Below are positions 56,642-64,000 of a DNA stretch of 64,000 nucleotides, piece by piece; position 1 is the first letter of the stretch, and every line of letters starts with the position of its first letter. Under the pieces are notes generated by a model that did not search any database, was not told the origin of the DNA, and was given only the letters and a program-made list of their open reading frames with translations. The translations under genes were made by a program, and so were the position numbers. The stretch spans positions 558,001-622,000 of the forward strand of contig JARVKI010000010.1 of NCBI GenBank assembly GCA_036674765.1, given 5' to 3'. The stretch is from Seiridium cupressi (Eukaryota; Ascomycota; Sordariomycetes; Amphisphaeriales; Sporocadaceae).

Positions 56642-59600
56642 TTAGTGGCGCCCTGGCGAATCAGTGGCCAAAAGAAGAATGATCTTGGTGTGCTTCTTGG
56701 AGAGCTGCATATCTGTCAGTGTCGCCATTTTGATATTGAGAGTCAGCTGATACTCACCACCCAGTGTGTGTTTCTGGCCCTGGCGATCCTCGCAGGCGAG
56801 CTGCAAAGATGATCCCTCAACAAAGTCCAAGCATATGCTATTAGGCAGCTCCTGCATATCAACATCGGGTATGTATGGCGTGCGGAACTCGCTCAGGTGG
56901 TAGCGCTTGACTCCGGCCTTTTCCGTCCCATTAATGGTATTGAGGATCAGAAAGCCATGCGTGTCGAGGCACAGAGAACGTCGCTTCCAGAGCAGATTGT
57001 CCGGGAATTGGACGTTGACATCGCCCATGTAGGCTGCAAGAGCAGGCTGTGAAGGGTTGCGAGAGTGTGCCATCGTAGACACGTCTGATACGACCTCCTC
57101 TTCCTCCCGCACCGTGGTTGGAGTGTTGGGTGACGCATTCTTGCGAGTGGCCACGAGAGAATTAGACAAGCGGCGCATGAAACGCGATGTACGGCTTTTC
57201 GACTTTTTGTCACTAAGACTAACCCTGTCAGTGTCATCCGAACTGTGGTCTGTGGCAGCAGCCGGTGACATGAGAGGGGTCGAATTATCGTGGTCTTGGC
57301 TAATGGATGAGCGCCGGCTCGAAATGGAGAGGCGGCGGGATAAGCTGCTACCACTGGTCTGGTGGACAGACGGCGGCCGCGAGGGTGACTTGGCTGATGG
57401 AGCGGGTGAAAGCACAGCAAGATTATCGGTAGACTTGCTGGACACTGAAGTACGACGGTCTTTGATGAAGTCTCTAACAATACTCAAGGAAGATCGTCGC
57501 CTCCGTCCCGTGTCATCTTCTGGAATAGAGGCTTTTCTGTCCCGTGATAGCCTTCTCTCTTGAATCGTCTCCTTCGGCGTCTCAATAGCGGGTAGTTTGA
57601 CAGGCTCAGCTGCACGCTGCGCCATCGGCTCCGGAACTGCTTTAAGATGATCGACCACTAACGGTGATTGCTTTAGATCAGCGGCGTCGTACTCTGCTGG
57701 ATCTTTGCTCGAGGGCCTCTTGGGGAATGAGGTGTTTGAGTCCCGCACAATCCGAGCCGTGACTTGAATGGATTCAGGTCGGCCCCTAGGTGCCTGAGAT
57801 CCAGCTTCAAACTTGGACAGTCGACTAGCGACGGATCCAGATCGCTCACGGGGCTTGAGAGCACCAGATATGTCAGGCGAGCCCTCTCTCGATTCATCCG
57901 GGGGTGGGGTCTGACGGGTCATTGAGTTGGCGCGTTCTGCGAAAGACGGAACCGGCGACTTCGAGGAATCCCTCACCGTCGGCTTACGCACGCTGATGAA
58001 GCTCGATGAGGGTGTGGCTGTTCGTGGACGAGCCTCCTCGGCGCCGGGCTTGCCCGAAAGTTGCTCGAGAGCCTTGATACGCTGCGCGATGCTTCCGCCA
58101 GTAGGTTTCTTGGTGGAGAGCCCGGCAGTAGACGGCTGCCGCGTGATGTTGTGAAGGAAAGCTGCGCCTCCTGCTGATACGCTGCGAGCGGAGCTTGATG
58201 ACACATCGCCAGGAACCAGGAGAGGACCGCGCATCGGGTTGGAAAACGAGCGCAACGGAGCGTCCCTAGATCCGCCAACAGTCTGGGGCCGCTTCGGGCT
58301 GGTGGAGGGGAAAACTGGAGTAATGGGTGATTTGGACACAATCATCGGTTGTGCTTCCTCGAACGTAGCAGACTGTAGCTCGTCCATGAGGTCATCGTCG
58401 AGTAAAGGATCTTGAAGCTCTGGCTCGGGGGTATCCCTGGTAAGATCAGTGCGAATTGCCGAGACGGAGACTTTACGCTTCGCCAAAGTATCCTGCAGGG
58501 CATCACTCGGGTCGGAATGAACTGCTTCTTCAGCTGGCTCTAGGCGAAAAGCTCCGGGAGCAGCAGGTGCAACCACGGTAGGCAAAGGTGGTACAGGTTC
58601 ACTCGGGTTTTTAAGATCTTGTGTTGAGAATTTTGACTTGAGGCTCGGTGTGGTGGGCGACTTGCTATCGTTGCTTGCAAACCTGGAGACTGGAAGGCCG
58701 TAGGGCGACTTTGGTGATACGGCTTCGTCGTCTCTTTCTTGTGGTAGAACAACTTCTTGACGCCGGACAGCCGACGTGCCAATTGGCTCATCGTCGACTT
58801 CAATCGACTCCTGTGCGGTTTCATCGTGTGTTGATCCTGCAGACTTCTCGGTATCTTGTGGAATGGACGCAAATTCCTGCACAACTGGTCTGTCTCTGTG
58901 CGCTGAGACATTGGCATCGTGTGTCTCATCCTCTACTACTACCGGGTCCGCTGGCAGAATCGGCGAGGCAAGCTCAATAGGCTCTGATGGCTTGGCCCCA
59001 TTCGACCAGTCTAAACCCTCCCCAACTGGGTCGATATCGTTGTTACCCTCGTCGTATTTCGGCGCTTGGACGGTTTCATCTGTGGATTCGGAAAGCGAAG
59101 ATGCTTTGGTAGACTCGCCAACTTCAGACGATGCGATGGTAGGCGACGCCGGGTGCGAGTCCGTGAATGTGTCATCTGCAGCCTCTGTGTCTACAGTCAT
59201 GGGTGTGGGCAAATCAACAGCGATGGCGGAATCGGCATGTGCGAGAGGTAGCTCCTCCTCCTTCTCTTGCAATCCAGATTCATTGTCCATGCCAGACTCC
59301 TCTGGCTGCTCCTCGATTTTTGTTTCGCCGTCCAAACCTAGCCCGGGCGCGACAAATGCTGGTTCTGTGGCCATTAGACTCAATTGCTTCTTTTGCTGCC
59401 TCATTTTCATGGCTTTCATGAGTCTTGCTTTCTCGGGGGTGATTTTGGCCTCCTTGGCAGCTGTCATAGACGATATAGATTTCAAAGACGCCCCGGAACT
59501 CGTATTGGGTCGAGGTGGTAAAAGGTCGCCTCGGGATTCCTGCGGAACTTCAGGGATAGTCACCGAAACATTGAGCGGTGCCAGGTCTGATGTCTCTTGT

Positions 59601-60800
59601 TCAAGATCGTGCTCCTCGCTTTCCGACGTCTGGTCGTGCGAGCCTGATCTACCTTTTCTTGAGCCTTTCGAAGCCAGCTTGAATCCTGCAGGCAGAGCAG
59701 CAACTGGCCTAAAGTTTCCAGCCGTGTGTGGTTTCTTGTTCGATTCGATGGACGGCCTCGGCGCGAGCTTCACCCTTGGCTTGCCGTAGGTATAAGATGA
59801 GTAGCTGTATAGATCGGGACGGGCGGTCTGTGAAGACAGTCTGCGATCATCTCTGGCAATGAAGTCGGATTTTGATGGGGATGAAGGGCGTACACCTTCA
59901 AAGCTTGGAGCCTCGGCGGTAGAGGCAAAGTTCGGCTCTTTCGATTCTTCAATCTGTGCCTTGTCCAGAACGACAGGCGGTTCTGGCGAAGACAGGGTGG
60001 AGCGGGTATCGTTCTCGCCAGAGGTGCCAGGTCTTTCTTCCTCCTGCACTACCGACTGCCTCTTTCTTTCTCTTTCCTCTTCCTCCTCCTCTTCGGTGAT
60101 TTCCATCAAGCGGCGCCGACGCAATGAACTGTTTGATGACGAGAAGGACCCAGAAGCGGCATGGAGGGAGCACGCTGCCGACAATTTGGTGTCCTTGAGT
60201 TCCTTGGCTTCGGTAATCTCGAATGTGGTATTGTATGGCGTAAATCTCTCGCAGACAGCGTTGAAATGAACCGTTGCCCGAGCTTTAATTAAAGAAGCAG
60301 ATCATGTTAGCGTCTCCAGTTTCTGGCACATCACTTCGGTATGCGTTGGGTAATAAAAACTCACCCTGTACGAGTCTCGAGCAGTCGTCCGGTTGGTACT
60401 TCACGATCACGTTTCGTCTTCTGTATTTGAGGAAGCCGTATAGCGGTGATGTCTCTTCATACTTGGCAATGGCATTGCGCATCTCAACGATGCCGGTCGT
60501 GCCCCGACAGTATACCTCGACCTCATCGCGACTCGCATACTTCAGGAGAAACCTGTAGGGCGGGTGTATAGGTTAGCGACAGCACTTCGATAGTTGTAGC
60601 GAAAAGCAAGGACTATGAGCCCATGTCGGAGGCAACACGGCAAGAGCCCTTGTGCAGCGCGTGGGGAGGAGCTCCGATAAGGTTCGGGGAGGACTGGGTG
60701 AAGGTGTCGTTCTCTGGGCCACATACCATCCGCCTGGTTCAGCAACCGCAGCTTCGTGCGCTTCCCTGACCGTCGCATTGTCCAAACCATTCAACGACAT
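56642..60800 (-). CDS. ADF-H (cofilin-like) domain protein with C-terminal PH-like region
   Basis: Minus strand: exons 60800-60727, 60552-60365, 60282-56758 and 56712-56642, giving about 1285 aa; if the last 45-nt intron (56713-56757) is retained, 1300 aa. The N-terminal ADF-homology domain (about 1-125) spans the first three exons: MSLNGLDNATVREAHEA ... GTTGIVEMRNAIAKYEE ... YGFLKYRRRNVIVKYQPDDCSRLVQARATVHFNAV. Such domains bind actin. A very long Ser/Pro/Glu-rich, presumably disordered region follows. The C-terminus (GDVNVQFPDNLLWKRRSLCL ... GFLILNTING ... GVKRYHLSEFRTPYIPD) resembles a PH domain, which would bind membrane lipids or proteins. Together this suggests a cortical actin regulator. 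I recognise the layout from other filamentous ascomycetes but know no standard symbol. Confidence 0.85.
56713..56757 (-). other. 45-nt in-frame, stop-free intron (possible exitron)
   Basis: GTGAGT at 56757 and CAG ending at 56713 bound 45 nt, a multiple of three with no stop in frame. Splicing gives CTG GGT G|AT ATG CAG; retention inserts 15 residues near the C-terminus of the PH-like region. Confidence 0.5.
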
Positions 60801-63591
60801 ATTTTGCCCCTGAAGCTGACAGTTGAGTGGGTAGTCGGGTCGAATTGTCAGGAGGAAGGATTAGAATTATTGTTTCGCAATAGGCTCGGACCGGATTGTG
60901 ACGTCTGCTGTGACACCTAGATGTGGCGGTCTCCCGTAACTCTAAGCTGGGAATTCTGTCCGCATAAAGCCAGTAACTCCGGGGAACTTGGAAGCGAAAC
61001 ACTCGTCAATCATTGAGCTGCGAATTTCGACACGGAGTCGACGGGCAGGTGAAGATGTAGCATCCGGCGGCGGTGCCGGGGCACATATGCGCTCAAGGTC
61101 TGCGTGTACAGTGGCGTCTGGAGGTCCAGAATACGAGGCCGAGCAGTCTCGTCTAGCTAAAGACAAACCGGGTTGCTGGAAAAGAGACGACAGAGTTGCA
61201 GACCACAAACCGGGAGTGCTGTAATGTCTGAGCTTCCGAAGCAGACGGTCGACGCGAAAGAGCGGGACAGCCAAATGTTTTGGCTGGGGAATATTGATAG
61301 GGGTCGAGGGGATATACCTAGACCAATAGGCTCTAGGGGGGCCAGATGGAGCTCCGTAGAGTAGGTTGATTAAAGATGGGGCCCGCTCGACTATGGTATT
61401 GCGCTTGCGATGGCCTTGTTTTTTTCTAGACGACAAGCCAAATGAGGTATGTAGAAGGCAAAAGCTCAAAAGGACTGCCGAAACCAACAATCGCACAATT
61501 ATGCAGTAGCGACAAGGGCTCGGGGGCGCGCAGAGGAGGCAGCGCCGGGACTGAAACGCAACGCAGCGCAGAGACCCCGACTTTGGGGACCAGGTTCTTT
61601 TCCCTGGAGATGAGGTCGTGGATGTCAAAAAAGGCGAGAGTGCGCCACTAGCAAGGCACTGGCTGCAAGACACGGCGCTACTGGCAGATTCTACACTAGG
61701 TTCTCCTTTGGGTTTGGTCTGGCGAGTCCACGAGCCACATTGGTGGTCGACGGGCCACTGCCGCGATAATTGTGCATCCCGCTGCCTTTGCTGCCAGGTG
61801 CACCTCTTTCTCGCATTTCACTAACCGCTCTGCAGTCCCCTAACCTAGGGATGGAGCGGGAATTTGCCATTCGAGAAAACGGCGCTTGCCCTCAAGCAGA
61901 CAGGGGAACCCGTCAAGCATTTCCTTTTCGTCCCTTAGCACCTCGCGCTAGCTGTGATGCTGCAATGTGCCTGCTCGATTTTGCATCTGCCAGCAGCCAG
62001 CAGCCAATTTATCTCCGCGCTGTCAAGCTCATTGGCACAGCTCTGCAGGACCGCTATCCCTGCTGCATATGTCCATACATATGAAAAGGTTCTTTCGGGT
62101 TCCTCTTGCTGTCGAGTCTATGTACGGTCACCATCTCGTGGCACTGCTTGCAAACACCGATCCATTCCAATACTCGCGCGCTACTCGTATAGCATTCCGC
62201 CACGCTTTTCTGGAAGGCATCTAGCACCAGTTCCGCTGTCAATAGCTGACGCTGGCGTTATTGTAGCGTGCCGTGCCGCCCGGTGCATATTCAAGGTATC
62301 TAGGTACTTGTGTAGTCACTTGTGCTGGATTCCGTGCAGTCGAGGTTGTTTTTCGGAATCTTGCGCCGTTTGTGGTAATTAATCTGACGAATCCTACAAC
62401 AGTATCCCGAAGATGTGGCACAAAGTATACTTGATTGACTGGATAATCCAGCACACTACTCGCTACGGTATCTACCTCATTGGACGCGATCAAGAGACAT
62501 ATATACATGGTCAGGTTGCAATGGAGAATACCGCCGTTCACCAGGCACTGTTCCCAAACTCATTACCTATGTACACGGGGTTCTCCAAATTGCAAAACAG
62601 TTTCTAACCACATTCTCCCATGAAATCTGCCAGACACTACAGTCTGTCTCCTCCAAAAAAAGCCCGAGCAGGGTCCTGCCTTCGCTTTTCTTGTGGTTTC
62701 TTCCCTGGAATTAGTCCGTTCCCCGCGCCATGTTCAAGCTTGGGCCAGAACGCTCGAGCTATAATCCCAGTTCCACGCTTTGACCCTGCTGACGCAGCAT
62801 CTTGTACATAGTATGCAAGGTGACAAGCACAACGGCCAGTGAGAATTGAAGGTTGCATTGCATCCTCATCCTTGTGATGCAGCAGCTTGACAACCCCGCT
62901 TGTTTGAAGACCGTTTGCTGCTTTAATAGTCCGAGTCTCTGGATACCCGGCCATGCGGAACAGAGCTCAAAGCATAGTAGACGGCATTTGATATTGCGGC
63001 GAGCGATTGACCCCTTTACTACGAGTATTCACATAGTCTTCAAATCTAGTTGCATCTGTGACCATGAACGAATATTTAATCTTTTGTACGAGACTCGGAT
63101 ACACCTCTTGCCCCAATCCCACGAAATAGTACGAGCAGATGGATGGATTGTAAAGATAAATAGAAAATTAGTAGATAAGGTGACAATGTAGTGATACAAT
63201 TACCCAGTAGACATCACATATCGTCATGAAAATATCTCTGTATCGTTTCCTCATAACTATCTGCCCTCCATAGAATCCCAGCAAGAGCTGACCATCTGAT
63301 GCTGCTGCTTATTCACCTCAGAAACCCATGCACAACTACACATACAGCTAAGGTATAGACCCTCCATAGGCAACTGCACCAATCTGCATGCCAATAAATG
63401 CTAAAGAGGTTTTCCTCATGGATCCAGGGTCTATGTAGAAAAGGACTCCTTCGTGCCTTGACTTAACATCTCATAATGCAACCATGATCTCAATCCCACA
63501 TCCCCCGCCGTCGGTAGCCTTGCTGTCTAGGAACTGCTTTTTGCAGGTGTAACAAGTCCCTTCCCGCAGATTTGGTGGCATCGATGAGGGA
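60801..63591. other. 2.8-kb intergenic region
   Basis: Upstream of the ADF-H gene and downstream of the PP2C gene. The longest frame (60942-61673, minus) starts only at GTG, has no family and is not accepted. Nothing else is supported. Confidence 0.55.
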
Positions 63592-64000
63592 CTAGGCGTC
63601 TCTCACATTGTCGGTAGTGGGAGAGAGATATGAGCCAGGATTTGGTAGAGCCTCTTTCGTGACCTCGGGTGCATCGCTATCCTCGGGCGCCTCATCAACT
63701 GGTCCTTTCAGCGCGGTCGGCTTGAAAGTTTCGCTGTCGCCGAGGGGTATAGGGTCGTGACCTCGGCCACTGTTGCTGCCTGATACTCCAACGGCCGGTA
63801 TACCATCTGCAATCTTCTGCTTGGTCAAGCTCACTATCTTTTCCGCCTCGCTGACCTTGCCGAGGCCGTCTGTGACGTCGCTATCCACTCCAATAGCCTT
63901 GTCTTTCTGGGTTTCCATAAGAGCTACCTTATCAAAGCGTACTACCATGCACGATAGATTGTCGGTGCTAAAGCGCGTGAGAGCATGGTCCACAAGCAAC
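63592..64000 (-). CDS. C-terminal part of a PP2C-family protein phosphatase (partial)
   Basis: Open on the minus strand from the window edge to TAG at 63592-63594. The first residues inside the window, LLVDHALTRFSTDNLSCMVVRF, match the last conserved PP2C motif, in which the Asp of TDN binds a catalytic metal and MVV forms the closing strand. The remaining ~110 residues are a hydrophilic, Pro/Asp/Glu-rich tail (KQKIADGIPAVGV ... NPGSYLSPTTDNVRDA) without domains. The catalytic core lies beyond the right edge. PP2C enzymes are Mg/Mn-dependent Ser/Thr phosphatases; the specific paralogue cannot be told from this piece. Confidence 0.75.
   Translation of the reverse strand, partial: LLVDHALTRFSTDNLSCMVVRFDKVALMETQKDKAIGVDSDVTDGLGKVSEAEKIVSLTKQKIADGIPAVGVSGSNSGRGHDPIPLGDSETFKPTALKGPVDEAPEDSDAPEVTKEALPNPGSYLSPTTDNVRDA

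Noticed and set aside
60942..61673. Minus-strand frame of 243 aa
   Set aside because: Starts only at GTG, has no family or regular structure, and lies in a broad non-coding region.

Overview
The window looks like a chromosome segment of a filamentous ascomycete (Pezizomycotina, probably a Sordariomycete). The evidence is many short (45-174 nt) GT..AG introns, CT-rich 5' leaders, TAG/TAA/TGA stops in the usual places, and a set of typically fungal proteins: a Tea4/Bud14-like SH3 protein, a HAM1-like protein, a FEX fluoride exporter, a UMTA/LaeA-like methyltransferase and a Zn2Cys6 regulator. I cannot name the species from sequence alone. There is no CRISPR array, convincing tRNA or rRNA gene, or intact transposon.

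Layout. 1-2.4 kb: possible tail of a gene, then open intergenic DNA. 2.43-5.66 kb (+): Tea4/Bud14-like polarity protein, interrupted by one in-frame TAG. 7.6-8.1 kb (+): small orphan. 8.67-10.3 kb (+): six-exon LaeA-like methyltransferase. 10.7-12.35 kb: small membrane protein, a 3' relic of an MFS transporter, and a minus-strand membrane protein with an in-frame TAA at codon 6. 12.35-16.47 kb: nothing convincing. 16.47-18.44 kb (+): Arg-rich orphan. 21.3-24.0 kb (+): HAM1-like protein. 24-27.9 kb: AT-rich and poorly coding, with a frame-broken gene on the minus strand.

27.9-47.5 kb is the dense housekeeping core: PIF1 helicase (+), MAPEG-family protein (+), DUF1308 protein (-), DNA ligase IV (+), uracil phosphoribosyltransferase (-), fluoride exporter (+), EDC3 decapping activator (+) and TAF14/YEATS (+). 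DUF1308/LIG4 and UPRT/FEX are divergent pairs; LIG4/UPRT converge.

47.5-64 kb: Zn2Cys6 transcription factor (+), an O-methyltransferase whose SAM-binding glycine loop appears shortened (+), a large ADF-H/PH-like actin-related protein (-), and the C-terminal end of a PP2C phosphatase (-) running off the right edge.

I found no single new multi-gene system. The best leads are: (i) lone nonsense codons in two otherwise continuous reading frames, both compatible with C-to-T change of CAG/CAA; (ii) the PIF1 leader, where an upstream ORF ends on the start codon (ATGA) of a protein with two in-frame starts; (iii) a duplicated ~36-residue motif in the cytosolic N-terminus of the fluoride exporter; (iv) an in-frame, stop-free 45-nt intron in the ADF-H protein; (v) an O-methyltransferase that may have lost SAM binding. 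Exon borders come from reading splice sites and frame continuity by eye; no transcript data or database search was available.
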